Origin: Bacteroidaceae bacterium
GTDB lineage: Bacteria > Bacteroidota > Bacteroidia > Bacteroidales > Bacteroidaceae
DNA length: 64,000 bases
Direction of reading: 5' to 3'
Assembly (NCBI GenBank): GCA_902362375.1
Contig: CABIVS010000001.1
Location: 109,820-173,819, forward strand
Positions 29,701-37,268 of this stretch are shown here, piece after piece. The first letter of the stretch is position 1, and the number at the start of each line of letters is the position of its first letter. The position numbers and the translations under genes are program-made. Under the pieces are notes generated by a model that saw nothing but the letters and a program-made list of their open reading frames with translations, was not told the origin of the DNA and searched no databases.

Positions 29701-30145
29701 GGTCATAGATTCGCCCTGTCACTTTTTGTTTCTGCAGCTTTGCCCCCGACGGAACAGGGGTTTTCTGACTTTGCGTTTCCAGACCGACAGTCACCATGTT
29801 CCCGTTTCTTTTGAAAGTGAATCCTTTCTTTCCGAAGACCAAGTTCAGCAGTTTCTCTATCGGTTCGTTCTTTACCGAAATGCTGATAGGTTCCATAGCA
29901 GCCATCTGCTTCGTGTTGTACACAAAATCCAATCCGGTCTGTTGATGCACAGCATCAAAAAATTGTTTGACTGTCGCTCTTTTCAAATTTAGAGTCACCG
30001 TCCTTTCCTTATCCCATGACCAATCCGTCTCATGCACGTCTGTTTTCACCTCCCGTGCACATACGCTTGTCGGTTGACATAATAAAAGTCCTGAAACTAA
30101 TGTAGCTATCCACATTAGCTTCTTCTTTCTCGCTGTTTTTTTCAT
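26741..30145 (-). CDS. SusC/RagA-family TonB-dependent transporter with STN domain, locus 1
   Basis: A 1134-residue outer-membrane protein. A signal peptide (about 1-30) precedes an STN domain (about 50-125) that signals to the FecR partner, a carboxypeptidase-like beta-sandwich (GRIYDQQGEPLVGASVRIKG region), a plug with NINIRGTSSLP and SATALYGSRGANGVIVI, and a long beta-barrel ending in aromatic ..SFAF. It imports the ligand captured by SusD using TonB energy. It lies 10 bp after fecR, so the regulator and transporter are one transcript. Substrate is probably peptides, inferred from neighbours. Confidence 0.95.
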   Translation of the reverse strand: MKKTARKKKLMWIATLVSGLLLCQPTSVCAREVKTDVHETDWSWDKERTVTLNLKRATVKQFFDAVHQQTGLDFVYNTKQMAAMEPISISVKNEPIEKLLNLVFGKKGFTFKRNGNMVTVGLETQSQKTPVPSGAKLQKQKVTGRIYDQQGEPLVGASVRIKGTNIGSVADINGVYEIEAEPNAVLQFSYIGMEAQEITYKGGNKLDVSLKADNKTELEAVVVTGIFQKPKESFTGAVSTITSEQLKMYKGQNMLQTLRNVDASINLAVDNISGSNPNNLPNINIRGTSSLPMSVKEFNEGVKGEVNTPLIIMDGFEISLTKLMDYNDNDIESINILKDASATALYGSRGANGVIVIVSKRPVSGRLKVTGTIGLNLEMPDLTSYDLLHAADKLELERLTGLYVLEGYPTTTIERQEIYNGRLRKVLSGVDTDWLSKPLRTGVGQRYNLRMEGGNEEFRWSTSADYNDTQGAMKGSSRKVFNGSITLMYSIKNLIFKNQTNIGITNSRESNYGSFSNYANQQPYNAPYDENGNIVRYFDDFYANPNSRTQNPLYDATLNSFDKSKYQDISNNFSIEWNIFDGLKLRGQLGISGQTHSSDYFLPAEHSKFNTDEYKSASGYFRRGLYRYGTGENQNYDGALTLSYTKIIADKHQLYTGLDYSITEYKSHSYGFEAEGFSNENMNYINNALQYKKDATPSGSKSTNRRIGLTANVNYTYDNRYFLDLSLRMDGSSNYGTDKKYAPFWSTGIGWNLHHESFLKENDVLTQLRLKASYGETGSMNFSSLATETSYKYVTNNKYLNWTGAYLVGLGNPDLTWQKTAQYNVGLEVGLWNGRFSGTFDYYVKQTNNLLSSMNIPLSMGFSSYAANVGEVKNNGFEIGLNGIILRNPAHHFSWSGRAQLVYNKNRIVKVSEAIKAQNEEYLKQNVDVSSLFYEGRPQNGIYAVRSLGIDPSSGKEIFLDKNGKITSTWNPSDKVYLGSGEPLYRGIAGTMVSWKGLSVNLSFAYHWGGKVYNQTLLDKVEVSTYTIASQNVDSRVLSQRWIKEGDLTFFKGFSNQATRATSRYVMDDNVFELQSLDIQYRWDSAAFQKATRFSYLIFGINMSDLLYISSVKRERGTGYPYARGIRGTLSFAF

Positions 30146-30155
30146 TGTGTATTCT

Positions 30156-31262
30156 TTAATATTTATTCATAACGGTTATTTGGTGCTCGTCTATGTGGAA
30201 TTTGACGCTAGACGTTGCTTCAATCGCGTTCAAAAGAATGTTGACGTTCTCGTAGCGTCCCACGCTACCGGTGAAATGTATTTTAGAGAGAGCCTCATCT
30301 TCGAATTGTACGTTCATGTCATACCAAAGTGAAAGATTTTCCATGATTTCTCCCAATGATTGATCGTCAAAGACAAAACGGGAGCGATGCCATGCCACGT
30401 AAGCCTCAAAGCTTTCGGGAGCAGTAATTGAAATTGTAGAGTGAACTCGATCCCAAACAGCCACATCGCCGGCATTGAGCATTCTTACATCTTCATCGGG
30501 AGAAATCATTCCGATGGAACCTTCTTCCAAAACAATCATCGTATTTTGGGGAGAACGCGCGTTGATGCTGAATTTTGTTCCATATTGCCGTACGGTCACT
30601 CCATTCACTTTCACCATGAAAGGACGTTTCGGATCTTTGGCTACCTCAAAATAGGCCTCTCCGGTAAGCTCTACGGTTCGATTGTCCGCTTCAAAACAGA
30701 CCGGATAAGAAAGGGTGGATTGTGAATTCAGGTGTATCCGGGTTCCGTCTTCCAGAATGACACGATATTCGCCTCCGCGCGGTGTTTCCAAAAGGTTGTT
30801 CTGGTGTATGTCTTGTCGGGAAGAAGTTTGGTGGTAATCCAGAATGCCTTGTTTCTCAGCAACCATATCCAGCCGGTTCAAGCGTATCCATTCAAATTCC
30901 TTAGAGTTTCCCAACTCAATCTTGGTAGTTGGGTCGAGATAAAGAATCGCCTTTGAGGTGCCCGGTTCTATTTGTATCTCTTTGTCCGAGCGCAGTCCGA
31001 GATATAGGCTGAATGCCACTAGCACAGGGATCGTCCAGCAAGCCGCTTGCACAAGCACGTGTTTCCAACCGGATTGCCGGACGCTGAAATTCCGATGGGA
31101 ACGCTTATATTCTTGATATCGTTCGCTATAGTTTCTCTTTTTAAGTTTTTCCAAATAAAGAGCATTGTTCGGAGATTCTTTCATCCACAAGTCCAATAAC
31201 TGTCGTTCTTTTGTGCTAAGTATTCCTAAGATATACTTAACTAAAAGTTCTTTTTTTCTCAT
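30156..31262 (-). CDS. FecR-family anti-sigma factor, locus 1
   Basis: A 368-residue inner-membrane protein. A cytoplasmic N-terminal part (about 1-75) binds sigma, one membrane segment follows (about 82-102, around AACWTIPVLVAFSLYLGL), then a periplasmic FecR domain with EYRVILEDGTRIHLNSQSTL and VELTGEAYFEVAKDPKRPF, and a C-terminal DUF4974-like region. It receives the substrate signal from the STN domain of the adjacent SusC and releases the ECF sigma factor. It is directly upstream of susC and 248 bp downstream of the sigma gene. Confidence 0.93.
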   Translation of the reverse strand: MRKKELLVKYILGILSTKERQLLDLWMKESPNNALYLEKLKKRNYSERYQEYKRSHRNFSVRQSGWKHVLVQAACWTIPVLVAFSLYLGLRSDKEIQIEPGTSKAILYLDPTTKIELGNSKEFEWIRLNRLDMVAEKQGILDYHQTSSRQDIHQNNLLETPRGGEYRVILEDGTRIHLNSQSTLSYPVCFEADNRTVELTGEAYFEVAKDPKRPFMVKVNGVTVRQYGTKFSINARSPQNTMIVLEEGSIGMISPDEDVRMLNAGDVAVWDRVHSTISITAPESFEAYVAWHRSRFVFDDQSLGEIMENLSLWYDMNVQFEDEALSKIHFTGSVGRYENVNILLNAIEATSSVKFHIDEHQITVMNKY

Positions 31263-31510
31263 GTTGACTATCGTTTTATTATTAAAACGACAAACTTCCT
31301 TAAATTGGGTACAAGAATTTAAAAAAAAATGAAGAATGGTGATGTTTTTTAGGTTTATCCGGCAATCATCTGATAGTCATTGAGTAATACAGAGACTTTC
31401 CATCAGTAAAGACATGGAATCAGGGTTCCAGTGCAATCCGCTATTGTTCAGATAACTAGAAGAAAACTGAAAGACCTGAAAGACAACGATGTATAGCTGT
31501 CAGTTGCTTC

Positions 31511-32080
31511 TTAAATGGAGCAGAGTAATTTAAAAAAGATAAAAGTAAATGAAATATTGGGAGAAGACTGGCTTTGAAAATGTTCTCTTAGAAATTTCAT
31601 GGCGCGTTTCTTTTGTGTCCGTACGGTATCAATCGAAAGGGAGAGTTTATCAGCAATCTCTGTGCTGCTTAATCCGTCCAGATGCAATAAAAAGATTTCC
31701 CGACAACGTTTGGGCAGGCAGTCGATTGTCTTAAAAAGGAGCTCCATTACTTCTTTGTCGAACTGTTCATCAATCACATCTTCTTGGGATGTTTTTTCCA
31801 TATACGCTTCTGCATAACGGGTCTCTACATCCAAATGCTTCAGATAGTCGAGAGAAAGATTTTTGACTGAAGCAAACAGATAAGAACGCAAAGCCACCTC
31901 CGAGAAAAAGTCATGGTCTTTTTCCCATAGTCTTATGAATGCTTCTTGTACTAAATCTTGCGCAATATCCTCCCGCATAACATAACTCTTGGCGAATGCC
32001 AATAAAGAGTCATGATATTCGTTGTATATATCTTTTATATTTTTATGCAGGATATCGGCGTTGATGTGAGAAGTATCCAT
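31511..32080 (-). CDS. ECF RNA polymerase sigma factor, locus 1
   Basis: Sigma-70 region 2 (LLAFAKSYVMREDIAQDLVQEAFIRLWE) and region 4 (IDCLPKRCREIFLLHLDGLSSTEIADKLSLS, an HTH) are clear. The frame is open to 32158, but the extra 26 residues look unlike any sigma factor, so the ATG at 32080 (MDTSHIN) is chosen, giving 189 residues. It should activate locus 1 when FecR is released. The 248-bp gap to fecR shows no gene. The C-terminal tail after region 4 is hydrophobic, a feature of several Bacteroides PUL sigma factors. Confidence 0.9.
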   Translation of the reverse strand: MDTSHINADILHKNIKDIYNEYHDSLLAFAKSYVMREDIAQDLVQEAFIRLWEKDHDFFSEVALRSYLFASVKNLSLDYLKHLDVETRYAEAYMEKTSQEDVIDEQFDKEVMELLFKTIDCLPKRCREIFLLHLDGLSSTEIADKLSLSIDTVRTQKKRAMKFLREHFQSQSSPNISFTFIFFKLLCSI

Positions 32081-32456
32081 TTTATTATGACTTAGACCGC
32101 AAATTAACATATATTTCAACACATATCCAAATGAATGCTGCATATTCTTCTTTTGCAATCTTCCGTTCGGTATGTTGGGGAGAATTTGTGGCAGGCATTG
32201 TCCTATTGGCTATTTCGTTTCCCGGGGGAAGGTAATATCCTGCAGGTGAGTAAAAAAGTTGCTGGAAGCTAAAAAATTCGCCGGTATAATCATGAAACAG
32301 GTGAATCTTATTACGTAGAGGATGTGGAGACATGGATGATAACTTCAACAATCACAAATAATACTATTATACTTCCTAAAACCGGATATTATGATAGCAA
32401 TGAAGAAACTGAGTCAGATAGAAGTAGCACCATAAGTATCTTTCACTTAACAAGTA
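32081..32456. other. Non-coding stretch upstream of the locus-1 sigma gene
   Basis: Short frames on both strands show no family features, and no convincing gene is seen. A degenerate piece reading CCGGTATAA and CAGGTGAAT (about 32280-32310) resembles words right of the nested palindrome (CTATACCGGCAGGTGAAT, 32601-32618), so parts of this stretch may be repeat-derived. No clear promoter for the sigma gene was found. Confidence 0.5.
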
Positions 32457-32608
32457 GGTATTGTTCGGCTAGAGTAACGGTATCTTTACCTTCCCACGGC
32501 CGTGGTGACTTCTTCCCACAGCCGTGACAAGTTCCTACCACGGCCGTGGGAAGATCTCGTCATGGCCGTGACGAACTAAAGATACCAACACTTTAGCGGA
32601 ACTATACC
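32457..32608. repeat. 152-bp nested palindromic element (MITE-like or structured RNA)
   Basis: The outer arms 32457-32488 and 32577-32608 are imperfectly complementary over 32 nt, including a perfect 10-bp inner end GGTATCTTTA/TAAAGATACC. Inside are four GC-rich palindromic units centred on CGGCCGTG-like cores: CCACGGCCGTGG (32494-32505), CCACAGCCGTGA, CCACGGCCGTGG (32538-32549) and TCATGGCCGTGA. Adjacent at 32611-32632 is a GCAGGT/ACCTGC hairpin. The GC-rich core is foreign to its AT-rich surroundings. No protein is encoded. Confidence 0.85.
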
Positions 32609-32784
32609 GGCAGGTGAATGGAAGTATACCTGCTTCTTATCATAACAATACACGGTAGACAGCACATCCATACCCACTTTCCAATGTATCAGTCCCAGCA
32701 TCATTAGTTCCGAACGTCATTAGTTGCAAATTAAAAAAATCCGAATTAAAAAAGTTCATTCTTTGTCATGATAAAGCCCAAATA

Positions 32785-32817
32785 GCTTGTTTTACGAGTA
32801 CCTTATCCGTACCTTTG
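32785..32817 (+). promoter_or_regulatory. Promoter of the VirE-like gene
   Basis: TACCTTTG (32810-32817) is a perfect -7 box, and CTTG at 32786-32789 with a 20-bp spacer is an acceptable -33. The start would be near 32824, 43 nt before the ATG. Confidence 0.6.
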
Positions 32818-32866
32818 AAACCAATAACAAACACTTACAAGTCTATAAAACTCAAGATAAAAAGAA

Positions 32867-34951
32867 ATGAAGATTACACAAATCAGGGAAAACGGAGATA
32901 CGGAAGCACTAAGCGTGATGGACATTGACCTGCTGATAGAGAAAATGAAGAAAGAAACCAAGCTCCGCCCGGTATCCGGACTACGTCAGGCCCTGCATTT
33001 TGTTCTGCCCGATGAACCTTGTTCCCTCGCCAGCAAACTACCACGAGTGATTCCTGCCGCAGCTTTCGGGCGAGTGAACGGAGTGAAACGAATGAAAACC
33101 TACAATGGTATTGTAGAACTGACCATTGGTCCGTTAGCCAGAAAAGCAGAAGTGGATATTGTGAAGCAAAAGGCTGCCGAACTTCCCCAGACAATGTTGG
33201 CTTTCATGGGGGCAAGCGGTAAAAGTGTCAAGATATGGACTTGCTTCACCCGACCGGACGGCACTTTGCCACAAACAACGGAAGAGGCCGAAGTATTTCA
33301 AGCGCATGCCTATCGCCTCGCCATCAAATGTTATCAGCCTCAACTCCCTTTTAATATTCTGCTAAAAGAGCCGAAACTGGAACAATTCTCACGTCTTAGC
33401 TATGATCCGGACCTGATTTATCGTTCCACCCCTGTCCCTTTCTATCTTTCACAACCTATCGGTATGCCCGGCGAGATGACTTATCATGAGAAATCGAGCT
33501 CTGAAACATCTCCATTGAATCGTGCCTTGCCGGGATATGATACGGAAGATACTGTAGCATTACTCTATGAAGCGGCATTGCGGAAAACATTCGAAGAAAT
33601 GGAAACAGATTGGCACCGGAACGATCATGATTTGCAAACTTTAGTAGTCCCGCTTGCCGAAAACTGCTACTATTCAGGCATTCCGGAAGAGGAGGCAACC
33701 AGACGCACCATCATGCGTTATTACAAAAGAAAAAATCCGATGCTGGTACGCGAAATGATAAGAAACGTGTATAAGGAATGTAAGGGAGTGCCCAAAGGCA
33801 ACTGCCTGACTAAAGAACAACGCCTTAGCCTGCAAATGGACGAATTTATGAATCGTCGTTATGAGTTTCGCTACAATACGCAGATCGGGGAGGTGGAATA
33901 CCGGGAGCGTTTCTCATTTCAGTTCTATTTCCATCCCATCGACAAACGGGCGCAAAACAGTATTATGCTGGACGCCCAATCTGAAGGAATCGGGGTATGG
34001 GACAGGGATATAGACCGTTACTTACATTCCAACCGTGTGCCTATCTATAATCCATTGGAAGAATTTCTGTTTCATTTGCCGCATTGGGACGGTAAAGACC
34101 GCATTCATGCTTTGGCAAACAGGGTTCCTTGCAACAATCCACATTGGGAATTGCTTTTCCATCGTTGGTTCCTGAATATGGTTTCGCATTGGAGAGGGGT
34201 AGATAAAATGCACGCGAATAGTACATCACCCATATTAGTAGGGGCACAGGGAACTCATAAATCAACTTTCTGCCGTGAAATGATTCCGCCTGCACTTCGA
34301 GCTTACTATACGGACAGCATTGATTTCAGCCAGAAACGGGATGCGGAACTGTATCTGAATCGGTTCGCGCTCATCAACATTGATGAGTTCGACCAGATTA
34401 CTCTGACGCAACAGGGATTTCTGAAACATATTCTCCAAAAGCCCGTGGTCAATCTTCGGAAACCGCATGGTCGCTCGGTACTTGAATTGCAACGATATGC
34501 TTCATTTATCGGCACAAGCAATCAGAAGGATTTGCTGACTGATCCTTCGGGAAGCCGTCGTTTTATCTGCATTGAAGTGACGGGAAACATCGACACTACA
34601 CAACCAATAGATTATGAACAGCTTTATGCACAAGCCATGCACGAGATTTATCATGGTGAGCGTTATTGGTTTGATAGCGAAGATGAGCAGATTATGACTG
34701 AAAACAACCGTGAGTTTGAGCAAACACCGGCTATGCTGCAATTGTTTTATCAATATTTTAAGGCTGCGCAAACGAAAGAGGAAGGAGAATTTCTTACTCC
34801 GGTCGAAATTCTGAATTATCTGAAGAAAAAAAGCGGTATTTCATTGTCCGACAATAAAGTATATCACTTCGGGAGATTACTGCAAAAATGCGGAATTACC
34901 TCGAAACACACTTATAAAGGTACTGTTTATCAGGTAATAAAGGTATCATAA
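32867..34951 (+). CDS. VirE-family protein (BT4734-like N-terminal domain plus VirE P-loop ATPase domain)
   Basis: A 694-residue protein. The N-terminal third (about 40-200) matches the BT4734/VirE_N primase-like domain of Bacteroidetes. The C-terminal half is a VirE-type ATPase with Walker A GAQGTHKST (about 458-466) and Walker B FALINIDEFD (about 500-509), followed by a winged-helix-like DUF3874 tail. Such proteins resemble primase-helicases of mobile elements, but many Bacteroides carry solitary chromosomal copies of unknown role. It stands alone on the plus strand between minus-strand loci. The nested palindromic element lies 258 bp upstream, and a 14-bp hairpin follows. No integrase or transposase is nearby. 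Confidence 0.85.
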   Translation: MKITQIRENGDTEALSVMDIDLLIEKMKKETKLRPVSGLRQALHFVLPDEPCSLASKLPRVIPAAAFGRVNGVKRMKTYNGIVELTIGPLARKAEVDIVKQKAAELPQTMLAFMGASGKSVKIWTCFTRPDGTLPQTTEEAEVFQAHAYRLAIKCYQPQLPFNILLKEPKLEQFSRLSYDPDLIYRSTPVPFYLSQPIGMPGEMTYHEKSSSETSPLNRALPGYDTEDTVALLYEAALRKTFEEMETDWHRNDHDLQTLVVPLAENCYYSGIPEEEATRRTIMRYYKRKNPMLVREMIRNVYKECKGVPKGNCLTKEQRLSLQMDEFMNRRYEFRYNTQIGEVEYRERFSFQFYFHPIDKRAQNSIMLDAQSEGIGVWDRDIDRYLHSNRVPIYNPLEEFLFHLPHWDGKDRIHALANRVPCNNPHWELLFHRWFLNMVSHWRGVDKMHANSTSPILVGAQGTHKSTFCREMIPPALRAYYTDSIDFSQKRDAELYLNRFALINIDEFDQITLTQQGFLKHILQKPVVNLRKPHGRSVLELQRYASFIGTSNQKDLLTDPSGSRRFICIEVTGNIDTTQPIDYEQLYAQAMHEIYHGERYWFDSEDEQIMTENNREFEQTPAMLQLFYQYFKAAQTKEEGEFLTPVEILNYLKKKSGISLSDNKVYHFGRLLQKCGITSKHTYKGTVYQVIKVS

Positions 34952-34964
34952 GAGATAAAAGTAA

Positions 34965-35001
34965 GGCTGACAATAAAAGTAGAGATATTTTATTGTCAGC
35001 C
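34965..35001 (+). terminator. Hairpin after the VirE-like gene, probable terminator
   Basis: GGCTGACAATAAAA (34965-34978) and TTTTATTGTCAGCC (34988-35001) are perfect 14-bp arms with a 9-nt loop, 14 bp past the stop codon. There is no strong U-tract after it, so termination efficiency is uncertain. Confidence 0.65.
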
Positions 35002-35278
35002 TATTATCAATGGTTATTATCAGGTGATAGAGTACTGATATTCATCTACTTGAATAGAATTCTGACAGTATGACAATAAAACAGGTACAAATCATAGTAA
35101 TTGTAGGATTTGAAATTAAACTTCACGAGAAATATTCCGATTATCTTCTTTTTAAACTATCAGTTTTTTCCGGATAGTTGCATCCTTATCTACTTCTCTT
35201 TATGAATATATATTTCTCAAATATTCATTAATGGTATGTATATCGACATCTCCCTCTAAGAAATTCAGCCTCTGTCTC
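35002..35278. other. AT-rich gap between the VirE-like gene and the DUF3943 remnant
   Basis: No gene of confidence is present. A 26-codon minus-strand frame (35280 to 35200) could be the tail of a lost gene, but it matches nothing I recognise. The right edge is the imperfect direct repeat at 35279-35330. Confidence 0.4.
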
Positions 35279-35330
35279 ATAATTTACATGTCAACATTAA
35301 TCTCCCTTCTGATGTACTGGAAAAATATTC
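35279..35330. repeat. Imperfect ~50-bp direct repeat flanking locus A, left copy
   Basis: This segment and 45292-45344 share about 85 percent of positions by eye, including the identical core CCCTTCTGATGTACTG. The copies are about 10.0 kb apart in the same orientation, and locus A lies between them. The left copy overlaps the 3' end of the DUF3943 remnant. Confidence 0.7.
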
Positions 35331-35992
35331 TCATAATGTTTATACCGCGTATGATGGGTATAGTTCATATAATCTCCGGTGAGATACAATCCTTTTCGCA
35401 GTTTGATATCCAACCGCAGCCCTGTTGCATGAAGAATTGCCATTGAACGATCTCCCTGTGCATTCAGCGTCTTTGAGTTATAATGTTCCCAATCCATATC
35501 TTGAGGAGTGAGTCCACGCATAGGAGAAACAACAAACGAAGCAAACTCTAACCCGAAACGGGATGCTCCTGTTTTCCTGTCATCAAGGATTAAATCGAAT
35601 GCACGGTAGAACACTTCTCCCAACGCCATCCCTCCAATCGGTGTTGCTATAATATCATTGGTAGATGGATATTCATTTTCCACGAACATCTCCCACATGA
35701 AACTTCCTCCAAAGGCATATAGCCCGGATTGCCAATAATTATATCCATTTGACCGGGCCGAATTAAAATACAAACTGCCATGATAAGGATGCATAAACAT
35801 GTTTGTTCCCATTGCATCATTATCCCAAACGAAACCGTGCTTGATATTGTCTTTAATTGTATGAAAGTCAATATAGGCAAAATCCGCTTTCCGAATATAG
35901 CGATCGAATGCCCATACTCCCATGTTAATGCCGAATGTCATCGTTGCCGCCCGCAATCCTTTCTTTTGTAGAACAGCTCGGAAAGTTCTGCA
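35297..35992 (-). pseudogene. DUF3943 domain protein, 5'-truncated remnant
   Basis: The open frame runs from an in-frame TAA at 35993-35995 to the stop at 35297. It has no ATG at a sensible place (the earliest usable start is TTG at 35956), no signal peptide and only about 220-230 residues, against several hundred in intact DUF3943 proteins. The recognisable core is present: GVWAFDRYI, KHGFVWDND, MHPYHGSLYFNSARSNG and PIGGMALGEVFYRAFD. A second frame just upstream reads a plausible protein stretch (DNAELSELFYKRKD), suggesting a frameshift as well as truncation. The last dozen codons lie in the repeat shared with 45292-45344, so the C terminus may also be replaced. Intact family members are predicted envelope proteins; this copy is probably dead. 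Confidence 0.7.
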
Positions 35993-36001
35993 TTATCAAA
36001 A

Positions 36002-36033
36002 AAGAGAGGGACCTCACAAGGATTCCCTCTCTT
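36002..36033 (-). terminator. Terminator of locus A
   Basis: AAGAGAGGGA (36002-36011) pairs with TCCCTCTCTT (36024-36033); on the minus strand the stem runs into TTTTTT. It lies 13 bp past the stop of the LamG lipoprotein gene. The A/T flanks on both sides would allow bidirectional action. Confidence 0.85.
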
Positions 36034-36045
36034 AAAAAAGATCAA

Positions 36046-37245
36046 CTAGTCTTCATCATCATTAGGATGATAAAAATTATACTGTTTACTCCAACTAGGG
36101 ATTCCGTTAAGAGTGATGTTATTGCCACTTGGACTACTATCCTTCAAAACATTACCTTCTCCTTCGTCGCACTTCCAATAACCAATCAAACCTTCTGCAT
36201 CTCCTGGTATCTGGCGTGACATTCCTTCCTGAATAGCATTATCCGTCAAACATTTCTTCCAAAGGCGAATCTGAGCATATTCTACCTGCATTCTCCATCC
36301 AAAGCTTTCGGCAAAGCTAATGTTTTTAAACACAAAGTCCCTTGTATCAGCCTTGTAGTTATTCAATGTACCATCTTTATACAAACGAATAGTAGATCCA
36401 TCATAAGTATAAGCGATATGATACCATGTATCAGGATACCAAAATTCTTCACTATCAAAATAGTTTCCATTCAATTGACATTGTAAAGTAGGAGCTATCT
36501 TCTTTGCTCCATCCGCCCAATAACGTAGCAAGATATCATTGAAGTATATAGGAGCAGCATTATCAGCAAAGATATTTCTTCTAAAGCCGATGTTAGCCGG
36601 CCCTACCCAAGCTCCAGTAGGTTGTCCTGTGGTGTTATCAAACCTTATCCAATATTCTATTGTCCATTGAGCAGCAGGCATTTCACTGTTAAAAACCGTA
36701 GTCGTTTTATTTCCCGATTTCAGAACCAATGTTTTCTGCTTATTGGGGGAAGTAAGCAGATAAAGAATATGGTTAGCATTTCCTACTATTCCTACTGTTC
36801 CTGTTACAGAAGTAATCCGTACTGGAATGGCATAAGCTTCATTATTAGGAGTAGTAAATGGCTTGATCGTAAGATTTATAACCGGAGCAGACACTTCTCC
36901 TGCAGGAATTGTAACCGTACGTTGAAAGCTCCAAAACTCTTCAGGCAAAAGTTCATAAGCAGCCTCATGCTTTTGATTATAGTCATTAATAAGTTGTTGG
37001 TCTATATCTAAAGTTACTGTCACGTCTTCTGTTATGGCACGAACCAAACGAACAGTTAGCGTCTTCGTCACATCACCATCATCTACCAGTTGTGCTTCTA
37101 TTTGTTGCCCAAAAGTATTGGATGGAGCAGCTTCCTGAATATATAAACCGTTATCAATGGTTGACAGTTTGGCATCATCGCATCCGGCAGCAGATATTAA
37201 GACTGCCACCAACGCAAGATATTTGGAATATTTAATCATCTTCAT
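36046..37245 (-). CDS. DUF1735 plus LamG (concanavalin-like) surface lipoprotein, locus A
   Basis: A 399-residue lipoprotein. The signal peptide ends in lipobox SAAGC (Cys near 22). The DUF1735 domain (about 30-150) has the typical phrase INDYNQKHEAAYELLPEE and a TVTIPAGEVSAPV strand. A LamG_3-type beta-sandwich (about 195-365) has TIEYWIRFDN, WYHIAYTYDGSTIRLYKDG and QIRLWKKCL. It probably binds glycan at the cell surface next to the SusCD-GH18 machinery. It is the last gene of locus A, 23 bp after the GH18 gene, and has a paralogue at 45509-46651 with the same domain order. Confidence 0.88.
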   Translation of the reverse strand: MKMIKYSKYLALVAVLISAAGCDDAKLSTIDNGLYIQEAAPSNTFGQQIEAQLVDDGDVTKTLTVRLVRAITEDVTVTLDIDQQLINDYNQKHEAAYELLPEEFWSFQRTVTIPAGEVSAPVINLTIKPFTTPNNEAYAIPVRITSVTGTVGIVGNANHILYLLTSPNKQKTLVLKSGNKTTTVFNSEMPAAQWTIEYWIRFDNTTGQPTGAWVGPANIGFRRNIFADNAAPIYFNDILLRYWADGAKKIAPTLQCQLNGNYFDSEEFWYPDTWYHIAYTYDGSTIRLYKDGTLNNYKADTRDFVFKNISFAESFGWRMQVEYAQIRLWKKCLTDNAIQEGMSRQIPGDAEGLIGYWKCDEGEGNVLKDSSPSGNNITLNGIPSWSKQYNFYHPNDDED

Positions 37246-37268
37246 AGTCTTCTTTTTTAATCATGTTT

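Noticed and set aside
32085..32351. 88-residue minus-strand frame upstream of the locus-1 sigma gene
   Set aside because: It shows no signal peptide, domain or codon pattern of a real gene, overlaps the sigma gene and has no promoter.
32490..32576. Repeated GC-rich units considered as a CRISPR array
   Set aside because: Units are palindromic, about 12 bp, spaced by only 7-20 bp with similar spacers, and no cas genes are present.
35200..35280. 26-codon minus-strand frame after the DUF3943 remnant
   Set aside because: It is too short and unrecognised to call; it is noted only as possible debris next to the repeat.
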